A stretch of 64,000 nucleotides of DNA, from assembly GCA_040389965.1 (NCBI GenBank), contig JAZJZF010000019.1:1-64000 (forward strand). The letters run 5' to 3'. Origin of the DNA: UBA4416 sp040389965 (GTDB lineage Bacteria; Bacteroidota; Bacteroidia; B-17B0; Aurantibacillaceae). Each line of letters starts with the position of its first letter. Position 1 is the stretch's first letter. Below the pieces are notes generated by a model, which worked only from the letters and a program-made list of their open reading frames with translations, did no database searches and was not told the DNA's origin. Below are positions 53,421 through 63,323 of this stretch, piece by piece. The translations under genes and the position numbers were made by a program.

Positions 53421-56400
53421 TTACTTAATGATAACTAATTTATCTGTTTTTACAATTTTTTTATCCATTAGAACGCTATAATAATAAATGCCCTGCTGAA
53501 GTGATTCATGGTTAATTATCTGTGTGTTGCTTCCTGTTGTCAGCAATTGTTCAACCACAAGCCTGCCGGTTACATCGTACAAGGAGAATACCGCATTTGC
53601 ATTTTCTTCCAGTTGATAATTTAATGTCATTGAACCATTGTTAGGATTTGGGTAAACTACAAATTCAAAAGTATCAGTTACGCCGGTTATATTTTCAGTA
53701 TTATCCCGGTTAGCCAGTCTGTTCACTACAATTGTACTACAATCGATAGGTGAGCCGGAAGTAGCAGTAAGTAAGCCTGTAGTGTAATAAGTGCTGGCAA
53801 GACCTGAACCACCATTCAGTGTTGGGGTGGCGATATAACCTGGAGGCACACCGGTTGTATTTGTGTATAATATGGAATTGGTATTCGCACTGGTCGTATT
53901 ATCCGTGTAGGTATGGTACGTAAATGTGCTGCCATTGCTCCACCATAAACCGCAGGGAAGAGAGGTACTACCTTGTGTTCCTGTTTCGCCGTTAGTACGC
54001 AGTACAAATCCACGGTTACCGCCGTTAAGCTTATTATTGCTGATGGTGCTCGAAGCAGATGAAGTAACAAATACCATGCTCTCTCCCATATTATTGATGG
54101 TGTTGCAGGTAATTTCGCTTGACGGACTCGAAATAACATAAATCCCTTTATAGATAATATTAGTACTTGTTACCGGAGAATAAGCAGGCACCAAACTAAT
54201 GTCAGAATTGTTATATACCCTCGCAAATTTACAGTTCTGTAATCTTATACCTGTTCCTGCAGTAACTCCATCATTTCTTACATAAAGAGCTGGATTATTG
54301 TAGATCACAAGACTATTCTTAACGTTGAACGCAAAAACGCAGTTGGTAGCTCCCGTGATCGTGTTACTGCTGATTTTGATCTTGTCTGCAGGAGTAGTGC
54401 TTCCGGAGTTTGTTACATCACTAATATAAACACCATAGGTGCAATACCCTCCGGCATTGGCTTTTATTATATTATTACTAACCAGTGTCGACACCGAATT
54501 AATACCATTCGAAGAACGATTCATATAAATACCATTTGCACAGTTCGTTAGGTTATTACCTTCCACATCGATCGTATTAGCAGTTGCAGGCGAGATATAA
54601 AAGCCATATTTACCGTATCCTGTTGTACCACCGGATAGGGTATTGGTGTTCGTAACGGTATTACTGATGGCGCTGGTCAACAAATAATCTGTAATTTCAG
54701 CGCTACTGTATACATCACTAAAAATATTTGGCTGATTAGCAGAGCTGCCACCAATTGTTACTGAATAAGAAGCTGTAGGAGCTCCCGTTGCCACGATCCC
54801 TTTTCCTAGAATAGAAGTAGCATTTATCATGTTCTGGAAGCGGTTGTTATAAATGGTTGCATTAGTTCGTGTCAGGTTGATTCCACATCCTACATTGTCA
54901 AACACATTTGTGCTTCCTGTTGCTACTGCTCCAATGGTAATGCTGCTAACATCAGTGGTATTAATGGCATAAGGTGATTTCAACGATGAGTTTGGTGATT
55001 TCATATTTGCAGATGCAAAGCCGGTAATTGGCCCCAGCATTATAGAAGCTACATCATAGTTAGAAGAGTTGCCGGAGCTTACAAAGCTTGGAATAAAACG
55101 GGATGTAAAAATAGTGTTTGCTACAGTAAAGGTTGGAACTCCTGAATAAGATTGCACATCAATAGCTTTGTAATTCCTGTTGAAAATTACTTCTTTAAGG
55201 TTAAATGAACCACCACCCTGTGATACCACAGCATTCATGGCGTCTTCAATAAAAGTGCTTCCTGAGGCAATTAAACGGGCGTTTGCAGGTAAGTAAATAC
55301 CATCCCACATATCATCACACGCATAAAGGTGTGTTTTATGATCAAAGGTCAAAAATTGGTTACCCTGTACATAGATCTTAGATCCTGGCTCCATGCTAAA
55401 GTTACAGCCGGAAAATGTAATGTTGTTATCGATCGTAAACGTCACGCTGCTTCCAACATAAATATTCAGATTGGAAACATGAGTTGATCCGGAAAATACG
55501 ACGCTTGATGTCGTATTACTAAGTATCATGGTATTGGTGGTTAGTCCGCATTGTGTATAGGTAACCGTAACTACGGCAGTTGCAGAAGAAATACAACCAT
55601 AGCTGTTAGTGCCTGTAACCGTATATGTAGTGGTTACAGAAGGTGAGGCTACGGGGTTGTAAATATTGGCATTAGTCAACGTACCGGCCGGCGACCACGT
55701 ATATGTACTTGCCCCGCTTGCCGACATTGAGCTCGTACTGCCCATTAAAATAACTGCAGAAGAGGGAGATGTGGTTACTTGATTGGGATTTACTGTTATG
55801 GTAAAGCTCGCGGCTGTTCCGGCACAGGCGCCTGTGGGTGTTACAGTAATAACGGCAGTAGTAGGGCTGCTACCCGTGTTAGTGGCGGTAAAGGTAGGAA
55901 GACCTCCTGTTCCACTGGCAGCAAGACCTATAGATGTATTGGAGTTACTCCAGGCAAAAGAGGCAGCCGGTGTGCTTACAAAGGTATATGGAGCTACACT
56001 TGCACCATTGCAATAGGTAAAATTAGGGATACGGTTAAGCACCGGGACAGAACTGACAGTAACTGTAGTTGCGGCAGTATAGGTGCAACCGCCACAAAAT
56101 GCCAGTGTAGCCGTATAGGAAGTGTTTGTGCTTAGCGATGGAGTGGTGGGTTGGCCGCAATTGTTACACGATAATCCTGTTGAAGGGCTCCAGGCCAGGG
56201 GCAAAGAAGGATCCAGATTATTGTGCAGTGTGGTACTCATACCCACACAGATGGGATTTGGAGAAGCAGAAACACTAAGGTTGTTAAGGGGCTGAACAGA
56301 TACATCATCAATGTAATAATACGCTCTGCCAATCATGGGTGATCCTACAGGATAGGAAGATGTACCGAAATCACCGATCACAATATACTGCTCTGTACCA

Positions 56401-57080
56401 TCCGATACAAATGAGCCCGTTATGTGTGTCCAGCTCCCCTGGGTGCTAACAGGCGATGCAAGCACTTGTGGCACCAAAGGAGATACACCCGTGAGATCCG
56501 TAAAGACCTGGGTATTACCCGTATTGGCTGATAAAATACCATTATCAATAAAAGCAGCGCCAAGGTGGTCCGTATAATAAGTACTGTTACCCGATAAACT
56601 TACCCAGAAGCTTACCTGGTAAGTTACTCCTTTTACCAAGGGGCAGGCAAATGTTTGGTAGATATACTCATGATAACCCGGCGATGAGCCATCATATGCA
56701 TAAACACCGGCATAATCGTTTCCGGTATGTGCCGTTAGTGTGCCCTGATAATTATTGGGCACGTTTACGGAAAGAAAAGGAGTGGCAGACACAGGTGAAG
56801 CTGCCGTGAAATAATCGGGTGTGGACGACCCACCTGTTGGATTGTCCCAACCGCAAGCCATTTGAATGGTAGGGTAATAATAGGGGTAGGTACCGCTGGT
56901 ATAAGCTGCATACGGTGGTGTCGCGCTACAATATTCGAAGCTGCCGTTAGCAATGAGTTCGCAGCCTGTAGCTGATACCGTACAGGTTCCGCAGCTCTGT
57001 GCTTTACCGCTTAGGGCCGTTGCAAACAGCAGGACCGCGGAAGCGATGTTTTTCAATTTTTGACGTGTTGTTTTTTTCAT
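53421..57080 (-). CDS. Large type IX-secreted protein with right-handed beta-helix and type A sorting tail
   Basis: A 1219-residue protein. I start at the ATG at 57080 (MKKTTRQKLKNIASAVLLFA), which opens a clear signal peptide; the frame runs 47 codons further up without one. The mature protein begins with a Cys-rich segment and a jelly-roll-like domain, then a 90-residue PKD-like module (TYCNGASVAPYTFV, FAWSNSNTSIGLAASGTGG) of the same type as the repeats in the adhesin at 1648. A long Ser/Asn/Thr-rich stretch of short strand repeats (about 560-1090) looks like a parallel beta-helix, as in polysaccharide lyases or adhesins. The tail (FVVYPNPNNGSMTLNY, YDVTGRLVVEQ, GIYYYSVLMDKKIVKTDKL) is a type A sorting domain. 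Function at the surface is likely; catalytic residues are not assigned. Confidence 0.88.
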   Translation of the reverse strand: MKKTTRQKLKNIASAVLLFATALSGKAQSCGTCTVSATGCELIANGSFEYCSATPPYAAYTSGTYPYYYPTIQMACGWDNPTGGSSTPDYFTAASPVSATPFLSVNVPNNYQGTLTAHTGNDYAGVYAYDGSSPGYHEYIYQTFACPLVKGVTYQVSFWVSLSGNSTYYTDHLGAAFIDNGILSANTGNTQVFTDLTGVSPLVPQVLASPVSTQGSWTHITGSFVSDGTEQYIVIGDFGTSSYPVGSPMIGRAYYYIDDVSVQPLNNLSVSASPNPICVGMSTTLHNNLDPSLPLAWSPSTGLSCNNCGQPTTPSLSTNTSYTATLAFCGGCTYTAATTVTVSSVPVLNRIPNFTYCNGASVAPYTFVSTPAASFAWSNSNTSIGLAASGTGGLPTFTATNTGSSPTTAVITVTPTGACAGTAASFTITVNPNQVTTSPSSAVILMGSTSSMSASGASTYTWSPAGTLTNANIYNPVASPSVTTTYTVTGTNSYGCISSATAVVTVTYTQCGLTTNTMILSNTTSSVVFSGSTHVSNLNIYVGSSVTFTIDNNITFSGCNFSMEPGSKIYVQGNQFLTFDHKTHLYACDDMWDGIYLPANARLIASGSTFIEDAMNAVVSQGGGSFNLKEVIFNRNYKAIDVQSYSGVPTFTVANTIFTSRFIPSFVSSGNSSNYDVASIMLGPITGFASANMKSPNSSLKSPYAINTTDVSSITIGAVATGSTNVFDNVGCGINLTRTNATIYNNRFQNMINATSILGKGIVATGAPTASYSVTIGGSSANQPNIFSDVYSSAEITDYLLTSAISNTVTNTNTLSGGTTGYGKYGFYISPATANTIDVEGNNLTNCANGIYMNRSSNGINSVSTLVSNNIIKANAGGYCTYGVYISDVTNSGSTTPADKIKISSNTITGATNCVFAFNVKNSLVIYNNPALYVRNDGVTAGTGIRLQNCKFARVYNNSDISLVPAYSPVTSTNIIYKGIYVISSPSSEITCNTINNMGESMVFVTSSASSTISNNKLNGGNRGFVLRTNGETGTQGSTSLPCGLWWSNGSTFTYHTYTDNTTSANTNSILYTNTTGVPPGYIATPTLNGGSGLASTYYTTGLLTATSGSPIDCSTIVVNRLANRDNTENITGVTDTFEFVVYPNPNNGSMTLNYQLEENANAVFSLYDVTGRLVVEQLLTTGSNTQIINHESLQQGIYYYSVLMDKKIVKTDKLVIIK

Positions 57081-57396
57081 GTGTAGTGTTTTTAGATTAA
57101 TAGACCCAATGACCATGAAGTCATTGTTGAATTTTATTAAATTTAAATACAGATGGGGCAGCAATCCTAACGCCAATTGGTAAATGGCTTGTTTTGGCAA
57201 GTCGCTGGTGAATTTGAGCAAGTGGATAGCTGTTGAACGTTTTTAGATCCGAACTAATTTATGAAATCACTTTTCAGTTTTAATACCCTGCAACGTTATT
57301 ATCAGGAGTGCTTATTCAATAAATAACTCTACATCGTTTATATCTTTTACGATTACCCCGTTTTCCCAATCTTTTAAAACCGTTTCTTTGTAAACG
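57081..57396. other. Intergenic region between divergent genes
   Basis: 316 bp between the secreted protein gene (minus) and the WalJ-type gene (plus). It must hold both promoters. I see no RNA gene or clear box pair; a TTTCTTTG sequence at 57383-57390 is one base from the -7 consensus. Confidence 0.45.
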
Positions 57397-58239
57397 ATGT
57401 CGCTTTTTATTACCTCTTTAAATTCGGGCAGTAACGGTAACTGCTATTACGTGAGTAATGGTAATGATGCTGTATTGGTAGATGCCGGTATTTCCTGCAA
57501 GGAAACCGAAAAGAGAATGGAACGTCTTGGACTTAGCATGAAAAGTGTGAAAGCCTTATTTATTTCTCATGAACATTCTGATCATATCCGTGGAGTAGAG
57601 GTCATTTCAAAGAAATACCAATTGCCTGTATATATTACTCCTGCTACCTTAGAGCGCAGTAGGCTAAAAATTCAACAACAATTGGTGTGTTTGTTTCATA
57701 ACCAAACGGCTATTAGCATTGGTAACCTAACAGTAAAACCCTTTGCTAAAAGGCATGATGCTGCCGATCCTTATAGTTTTGTAGTGAGTGGAAACAGCAT
57801 TAACATTGGTGTTTTTACGGATATAGGTTTCTGTTGTGAAAATGTGATAGAACATTTTAAACAATGCCATGCTGTTTTTCTGGAAGCTAATTACGATTCG
57901 GAAATGCTGGAAACAGGAATGTATCCTTATTATCTTAAAAAAAGAATTACAAGCGGACATGGGCATTTGTCAAATGATCAATCGCTGGAACTGTTTAAAA
58001 CATACCGTTCCAATACGTTAAGCCATTTAATTCTTTCTCATTTGTCGCGCGAAAATAACAGTCCTTCGCTTGTAAAAAAACTATTCGAAGAACACGCGGC
58101 CTCTACACAAATTATTGTTGCCTCAAGAGAGTATGAAACAGATGTTTATGAAATTAAAGATCCAATGCCGGCATCAGCAGCTTTAACTGAGGAAAGAGCC
58201 CGGGTGTATTTGAATCATGGGCAACAGGCTTTGTTTTAA
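57397..58239 (+). CDS. MBL-fold metallo-hydrolase, WalJ/YycJ type
   Basis: A 280-residue metallo-beta-lactamase fold protein. The metal motif HEHSDH is at 58-63, VFTDIGFCCEN holds a later ligand region, and a later HGHLSND gives another His. The N-terminus SLNSGSNGNCYYVSNGNDAV is typical of the YycJ/WalJ group, which is distinct from RNase Z and from true beta-lactamases. Members of this group have been linked to exonuclease activity and to cell wall control in Gram-positives; the role in Bacteroidota is unclear. Transcribed alone. Confidence 0.88.
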   Translation: MSLFITSLNSGSNGNCYYVSNGNDAVLVDAGISCKETEKRMERLGLSMKSVKALFISHEHSDHIRGVEVISKKYQLPVYITPATLERSRLKIQQQLVCLFHNQTAISIGNLTVKPFAKRHDAADPYSFVVSGNSINIGVFTDIGFCCENVIEHFKQCHAVFLEANYDSEMLETGMYPYYLKKRITSGHGHLSNDQSLELFKTYRSNTLSHLILSHLSRENNSPSLVKKLFEEHAASTQIIVASREYETDVYEIKDPMPASAALTEERARVYLNHGQQALF

Positions 58240-58320
58240 ATAAAAAATCCTGTTCTTTAAATCAATGAAGATCTAAAAAACAGGATCAAGTATAAATAAT
58301 TCTAAACCTTTAATTTATAC

Positions 58321-58869
58321 TTAGTTTGCTTGTTGTACTAATTGTATGTTTGCAGAAAGCTTAATGTCTTCGCCAACTACTACACCACCGGCTTCTGTTA
58401 CAGAGTTCCAGGTTAAACCAAAATCTTTTCTGTGAATAACACCTGTTACTTCAAAGCCCATTTTTGTATTGCCATAACCGTCTTTTGCTGTTCCACCATA
58501 TTCAGCATCCACTTCTACTTGCTTCGTTACGCCACGTACAGTAAGGTCGCCGGTTAATTTATAGTTGTCGCCTTTAATGTGTTTTAAAGAGTTTGATTTA
58601 AATGTAATTGCAGGATGATTTGCTACATCAAAGAAATCAGGAGATTTTAAATGGCCGTCGCGTTGTTCCTGATTAGTATCAATACTTGCAGGATCAATAG
58701 AGAAATTGATATTCGCATTTTCTAAATTGTCGTTATCAAAAGTAGCATTTCCCGAAAAGGCTTTGAACGAGCCCGTTACTGTAGAAATAACAAGATGTTT
58801 TACTTTGAAGTGAACTTCTGAATGTGTTGGGTCAATAGCCCATTTGGTTGTTGTTGATGTTGCGCTCAT
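58321..58869 (-). CDS. YceI family protein
   Basis: A 182-residue protein with no signal peptide here. It matches the YceI fold, a lipocalin-like barrel that binds long isoprenoid-type lipids: KWAIDPTHSEVHFKVKHLVI at the start, GSFKAFSGNATFD, SPDFFDVANHPAITFKSNSL, GDLTVRGVTKQVEVDAEYGG and GFEVTGVIHRKDFGLTWN. Most YceI proteins are periplasmic; the lack of a leader suggests a cytoplasmic member. Function is unknown beyond ligand binding. The ATG at 58869 is well placed. Confidence 0.9.
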   Translation of the reverse strand: MSATSTTTKWAIDPTHSEVHFKVKHLVISTVTGSFKAFSGNATFDNDNLENANINFSIDPASIDTNQEQRDGHLKSPDFFDVANHPAITFKSNSLKHIKGDNYKLTGDLTVRGVTKQVEVDAEYGGTAKDGYGNTKMGFEVTGVIHRKDFGLTWNSVTEAGGVVVGEDIKLSANIQLVQQAN

Positions 58870-59017
58870 GATTATAATTTTTAAGGTTAGTATTTAATTT
58901 GACAGGACAAAGGTATGCCCATTTGAAACTAAGTTCCATTGATCTATGATAATAAAATGCCAGTCCCGAAAAAATTACCTAAAAATGCCTTAGATTTACA
59001 GAATCAAAAGCATCGTT

Positions 59018-59302
59018 ATGGAAATTAAACAACACAATACAGAAAGGAACGGCAATTTTTATATTGAAGAAAATGGCAAAACCCTTGCCATTATGACCTA
59101 CGTATACGCGGGGGATACTAAATTTATTATTGACCATACGCAGGTAAATGAAGGCGGAGAAGGCAAAGGCCTTGGAAAGAAACTGGTACATGCCGCCGTA
59201 GAATTTGCGAGGGCAAAAGGCTATACCATTTTACCCTTATGTCCGTTTGCTAAAAGCGTCTTCGATAAAACGCCTGAGTACGCTGACGTATTAGCGAAAT
59301 AG
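59018..59302 (+). CDS. Small GNAT-family N-acetyltransferase (GNAT_acetyltr_2 type)
   Basis: A 94-residue protein of the short YjdJ-like acetyltransferase group. The CoA-binding Gly-rich loop is present as EGKGLGKKLVHAAVEFARA, and the C-terminus reads YTILPLCPFAKSVFDKTPEY, which is diagnostic for the group. It would transfer an acetyl group from acetyl-CoA to an unknown amine. Transcribed alone on the plus strand. Confidence 0.88.
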   Translation: MEIKQHNTERNGNFYIEENGKTLAIMTYVYAGDTKFIIDHTQVNEGGEGKGLGKKLVHAAVEFARAKGYTILPLCPFAKSVFDKTPEYADVLAK

Positions 59303-59627
59303 TTTTTATAGAAATAGAGACCGATCATCTGTTCTAAATTATTTTTTGCACTATGTAACCCGAATAACGTTGAATAGTAGGCAGTAGCATATAATAAAAA
59401 ATAAAATGTTATAGAATAAAGCGGGATTTTAAATTTTAATATTTATCTATCTTTTTTCCTTGACGAAAAAGAAACAAAAAAGTCAAGGTAATTCCCCAAC
59501 TCCAATTGTTTTCTCGCTCGAAGTACCTGCCCATTGCCACCGAAAAAATTGCAGTTCGCACCGAATTACCAAAGCCCACCGCACCATTACTAACATATGC
59601 AGCAGGCAGGTATATGGTTAAACACTA
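59303..59627. other. Intergenic region with a hairpin repeat
   Basis: 325 bp without a gene. At 59458-59488, CCTTGAC and GTCAAGG bound a purine-rich spacer that reads GAAAAAGAAACAAAAAA, a sequence type often repeated in Bacteroidota intergenic DNA. The rest, from about 59490 to 59620, is richer in C and A than the surroundings but shows no feature I can name. Confidence 0.4.
59458..59488. repeat. CTTGAC..GTCAAG hairpin repeat
   Basis: A 7-bp stem CCTTGAC/GTCAAGG (59458-59464 with 59482-59488) around a 17-nt purine-rich spacer. It looks like a short dispersed repeat. Only one copy is in this window. Confidence 0.45.
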
Positions 59628-60335
59628 TTACAACAGAGAAATTCCATTAATATCGCTCGTTAATACCTCGCTCATGTAATCGAAGAATGGCCTCATATTT
59701 CTGAAGGTTGTTACCGCTTCTTTCAGGAATGAAGGATCAAGTACTTCTTCATCTGTAAAATGCCTTCTCACGATAAACTGTTTATAACGCAACAGATCGA
59801 TCGCTTCGTTATCAGCATCAAAACCTTTAGGAGTAGTTTTTAATTGTTCTCCTTTCAAGTTTCCAAAGGTACTTACAAAGAGTTTTGATTTTAATATTTT
59901 TCGCAGTGGTGCAGCATCAAAAGCAAGTTCCTCTCTCACACGTTTAAGGTCTTCGGGGTTTGGCCCCCAGAAACCGCCCGATATAAAGCTGTTTCCCGGT
60001 TCCATATGAAAATAATAGCCACCTCTTCTTAATTTTGTGGCTCTGCTAAAACTCCCGCTCCAGTTGGTTTTAAAAGGTGTTTTTTCTTTCGAAAACCGGG
60101 TGTCGCGGTAAATACGGTGCAGACTTTTTTTGCCTGTAGGAGTTTCAATGCCATCATACTTACTAAGTTCTGCTAATAAGGCGTCGGCAAATAATTCTAC
60201 ATGTTTCAATTCGTTTAAATAAATGGCTTTGTGGTCGTTGAACCAATCCCGGTTATTATTCTTTTTGATGGATTTTAAAAAATCGAATGCCGATGACGGT
60301 ATGGAGGCTATATCTGGTTTTGAAGTGTTTTTCAT
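59628..60335 (-). CDS. DUF2461 (TIGR02453) family protein
   Basis: A 235-residue protein of a family known by its signature FDFLKSIKKNNNRDWFNDHK near the start, followed by RIYRDTRFSKEKTPFKTNWS and GYYFHMEPGNSFISGGFW. The function is unknown; the protein is cytoplasmic with no signal peptide. Normal family length. The ATG at 60335 fits. Confidence 0.9.
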   Translation of the reverse strand: MKNTSKPDIASIPSSAFDFLKSIKKNNNRDWFNDHKAIYLNELKHVELFADALLAELSKYDGIETPTGKKSLHRIYRDTRFSKEKTPFKTNWSGSFSRATKLRRGGYYFHMEPGNSFISGGFWGPNPEDLKRVREELAFDAAPLRKILKSKLFVSTFGNLKGEQLKTTPKGFDADNEAIDLLRYKQFIVRRHFTDEEVLDPSFLKEAVTTFRNMRPFFDYMSEVLTSDINGISLL

Positions 60336-60463
60336 AATGAAATTAAAGTTACAATTTTATAACGAATTGATAGAATGATCCTGTTGAAATACTTTGTGCT
60401 ATGCTTCTGTTTTCTACTGGCATTAAATCTGTTTAACTGCTGTTTAAAGAAGGTATTTTTTTA

Positions 60464-60799
60464 ATGTCCGCACTCACTAAAACATATTCGCAAAATAGCT
60501 TAAGTCTTAAATTAGCTTTATTAAAAAGCAAATACAATCATTTAATGAAACAGCTCAACTTTTCTTATTTTCCTTTTATAAGTTTTTGTATAGCCATTAG
60601 CGCGTGCCTTGGTGGTGTTTCGGTTAAATTTAGTTTGCAATACGATACGGGCTTATGGCAATTTGTATTAGGAATGTGTCTTTCGCTGATAAATATTGTT
60701 GCCTGTGTGGCACAGTTTCCTGTAAAGTGGGTCTTCAATGTATTTATTGCATCTACTCTGCTAAATATAGCCCTCATCTTAACGTCTGTTTTCCTTTAA
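60464..60799 (+). CDS. Small membrane protein, unknown function
   Basis: Up to 111 residues with three predicted membrane helices: FPFISFCIAISACLGGV, FVLGMCLSLINIVACVAQF and VFNVFIASTLLNIALILTSV. I do not recognise the family. The start is uncertain: the ATG at 60464 gives a 27-residue polar leader, while the ATG at 60545 (MKQLNFSYF) opens directly at the membrane part. Confidence 0.6.
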   Translation: MSALTKTYSQNSLSLKLALLKSKYNHLMKQLNFSYFPFISFCIAISACLGGVSVKFSLQYDTGLWQFVLGMCLSLINIVACVAQFPVKWVFNVFIASTLLNIALILTSVFL

Positions 60800-60827
60800 T
60801 GGTAGGGAAAAAAATCCCCAAAACGGG

Positions 60828-61391
60828 TTATTCTTTTTCCAATAATTTAGAAAGGCTTAAATAGCCCAGATTCATGATATCTTCTTCGCCTGCGTTTTCA
60901 GAGATCTTTAATCGGAAGGGTTTAAACGATGGGAGCAATAGCTCGTTTATGTCATAAATGTTATCTACATCGAGGGTGTATTTGTCATCAATGTGCGATG
61001 CAGCTCCTGTAAATCCTGCTGTTTTATAAAAAACGGTTTGTTTGGCTATAGCGGTTGCTTTGCCGCTATCCGGTGCAATAGCCAGGAATTTATAATGAAA
61101 TTCTTCAAACTCACCGGGCTTGTAGCCTCCAAGGTTAATAAAAAATAAATGATTTTCGTTTTTAAAGTCCGAGTTCGTTTTTTCTACTATCACAGTATAA
61201 CCATTTACCTGTGTTACTTCCCTCCAGGCATCAATATGGAATTTACCCTGCATTTCGGGCCAAAAGGCATTAATATGTGGCACAAGTTCTTTTAAAGATG
61301 CGCCTATTCCAAAAAACACGTCGTGTTGTTCTGTATAACGGCCTTCAGGTTGGCAACCTACCAGAACCATATATAGCTTTAATTTGCTCAT
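60828..61391 (-). CDS. DUF1543 family protein
   Basis: A 187-residue protein that matches DUF1543: KLYMVLVGCQPEGRYTEQHD, VFFGIGASLKELVPHINAFW, HIDAWREV, and a second half with FINLGGYKPGEFEEFHYKFL. Some DUF1543 proteins contain two copies of this unit, and the two halves here look similar. The function is unknown. No signal peptide is seen. Confidence 0.88.
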   Translation of the reverse strand: MSKLKLYMVLVGCQPEGRYTEQHDVFFGIGASLKELVPHINAFWPEMQGKFHIDAWREVTQVNGYTVIVEKTNSDFKNENHLFFINLGGYKPGEFEEFHYKFLAIAPDSGKATAIAKQTVFYKTAGFTGAASHIDDKYTLDVDNIYDINELLLPSFKPFRLKISENAGEEDIMNLGYLSLSKLLEKE

Positions 61392-61494
61392 TATTGTTGT
61401 TGTAAACGCTTACGAATTTACTAAAAAAAACAGGTAGTTGCATGGCATCATATTTTGTGCATTCAGGTATATCAATCCATTAAATGTTACGGTT

Positions 61495-61866
61495 ATGAAA
61501 CTCATCAGTATAAAGCTCCATAGTATTCTGGATTATGTATTTGGAATTATTCTCATATTGTCTCCCTGGATTTTTATGTTTAATAAGGATCTGTCTAATG
61601 CCGGAACGCCTGTTATTATAGGCGGTTTTGTCATTGCTTATAGCCTGTTCACTAAATACAATTACAGCTTATTTAAAATCATTCCTTTTCGGTTTAACCT
61701 GTTTTTAGATGTCTGCTGTGGGTTTGTGTTGGCAGTATCTCCATGGATCTTTCATTTTGAAGATATTGTTTATATTCCGCATGTGTTTTTGGGTATTGTA
61801 CAAATATTACTGGCTGCTAATACCAACAGAGATCCACGTTTTAGTAAACTACAAATGCCGGAATAA
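61495..61866 (+). CDS. SPW-repeat-like small membrane protein
   Basis: A 123-residue protein, with the start placed at the ATG at 61495 (MKLISIKLHSILDYVFG). It has four membrane helices and two SPWIF motifs, one in each half (LILSPWIFMFNKD and LAVSPWIFHFEDI), which is the pattern of SPW repeat proteins. It is probably an inner-membrane protein of unknown function. A bidirectional terminator follows. Confidence 0.75.
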   Translation: MKLISIKLHSILDYVFGIILILSPWIFMFNKDLSNAGTPVIIGGFVIAYSLFTKYNYSLFKIIPFRFNLFLDVCCGFVLAVSPWIFHFEDIVYIPHVFLGIVQILLAANTNRDPRFSKLQMPE

Positions 61867-61906
61867 ACAGATACCAGCTATATCTTCTTAAGTATTTCGA
61901 AATAAC

Positions 61907-61942
61907 AAAAAAGCCATTAACTAATTAGCTAATGGCTTTTTT
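61907..61942. terminator. Bidirectional intrinsic terminator
   Basis: A 13-bp stem AAAAAAGCCATTA/TAATGGCTTTTTT (61907-61919 with 61930-61942) with a T6 tract on either strand. It lies between the SPW-type gene and the convergent metK gene. Confidence 0.92.
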
Positions 61943-61959
61943 ATAAAGTTTAAAACAAA

Positions 61960-63213
61960 TTATTTTACTTTGAAAGCAGCTTTTACTTTCGCTACATAAT
62001 CTAATTTTTCCCATGTAAACAATTCTACTTTCATCGTTTTTATTTTTCCATCAGGAGATTTAAAAGTTTTGGTTACCACTTCATTTTTACGGCCCATGTG
62101 CCCGTAAGCAGCAGTTTCGCTATAGATTGGAGTACGTAATTTAAAACGTTGCTCAATAAAGTACGGACGCATATCAAATACTTTTTGAACTATTTTAGCG
62201 ATCTCACCGTCGGTCATTTTTACTTTGGCAGTACCGTAAGTATCAATAAAAATACCCATTGGTTGTGCAACACCAATTGCATAAGAAACCTGTACCAAAA
62301 CTTCGTCGCAAACACCTGCAGCTACTAAGTTTTTAGCAATATGGCGTGTTGCATAAGCAGCGCTTCTGTCAACTTTACTTGGATCTTTACCGGAGAAAGC
62401 ACCACCACCGTGAGCACCTTTTCCACCGTAAGTATCCACAATAATTTTACGACCTGTTAATCCTGTATCACCATGTGGCCCGCCAATAACAAATTTACCG
62501 GTTGGGTTAATGTGGTAATTAATTTTATTATTGAATAAATGCGCATATTTTGGATAGTTCTTTTTAACTCGTGGAATTAAAATATCAATAATATCCTTTT
62601 TAATTTTTGCTAACATTTTTGGTTCTGAATCGAAATCGTCATGCTGTGTAGAAACTACAATAGCATCAATACGAACAGGAACGTTATTATCATCATATTC
62701 CAAAGTTACCTGTGATTTTGCATCAGGACGTAAGTATTTAATGGCTTTGTCTTCTCTTCTTAAAGCAGCAAGCTCCAATAAAATAGCGTGAGCAAGATCT
62801 AAAGCCAAAGGCATATAGTTAGCGGTTTCGTTAGTTGCGTAACCAAACATCATTCCCTGGTCACCTGCGCCTTGTTCTTCTTTTTTCTTTCTGTCAACTC
62901 CCTGGTTAATATCAGCAGACTGTTCATGTATAGCTGATAAAATACCGCAAGAGTTAGCCTCAAACATATATTCTGATTTGGTATAACCAATTTTACGGAT
63001 TACCTCGCGGGCAATTTCCTGTACATCTAAATACGCTTTTGATTTTACTTCGCCGGCTAATATAACCTGTCCTGTTGTTACTAACGTTTCGCAAGCTACC
63101 TTACTTTGTGGATCGAAAGCTAAAAAATTATCAATTAATGCATCTGAAATTTGATCGGCAACCTTGTCCGGATGGCCTTCTGATACTGATTCTGAGGTGA
63201 AAAGATATCCCAT
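61960..63213 (-). CDS. metK: S-adenosylmethionine synthase
   Basis: A 417-residue enzyme that makes SAM from methionine and ATP. The family blocks are intact: FTSESVSEGHPDKVADQISD (ATP site start), GAGDQGMMFGYATNE (the GAGDQG loop), GGPHGDTGLTGRKIIVDTYG and GGGAFSGKDPSKVDRSAAY. It is a cytoplasmic tetramer in other bacteria. No SAM riboswitch is visible in the short 5' region before the ATG at 63213. It is 110 bp downstream of purS on the same strand. Confidence 0.97.
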   Translation of the reverse strand: MGYLFTSESVSEGHPDKVADQISDALIDNFLAFDPQSKVACETLVTTGQVILAGEVKSKAYLDVQEIAREVIRKIGYTKSEYMFEANSCGILSAIHEQSADINQGVDRKKKEEQGAGDQGMMFGYATNETANYMPLALDLAHAILLELAALRREDKAIKYLRPDAKSQVTLEYDDNNVPVRIDAIVVSTQHDDFDSEPKMLAKIKKDIIDILIPRVKKNYPKYAHLFNNKINYHINPTGKFVIGGPHGDTGLTGRKIIVDTYGGKGAHGGGAFSGKDPSKVDRSAAYATRHIAKNLVAAGVCDEVLVQVSYAIGVAQPMGIFIDTYGTAKVKMTDGEIAKIVQKVFDMRPYFIEQRFKLRTPIYSETAAYGHMGRKNEVVTKTFKSPDGKIKTMKVELFTWEKLDYVAKVKAAFKVK

Positions 63214-63323
63214 TTTTAATTATTGATTATTTGAATTATTGATTTATGTATTGATTGAGTTTAATTTTGACCTAAGGTATTCGATTCCCTGTTTCTATGT
63301 TTTGATAAATAAAGGAAATCTGA

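Noticed and set aside
58244..58287. Hairpin after the WalJ-type gene
   Set aside because: ATCCTGTT and AACAGGAT pair but enclose a 24-nt loop without a U-tract. Too weak to call a terminator.
63214..63323. Possible SAM riboswitch before metK
   Set aside because: Only 110 AT-rich bases separate metK from purS, and no SAM-I or SAM-II core or terminator hairpin could be drawn.
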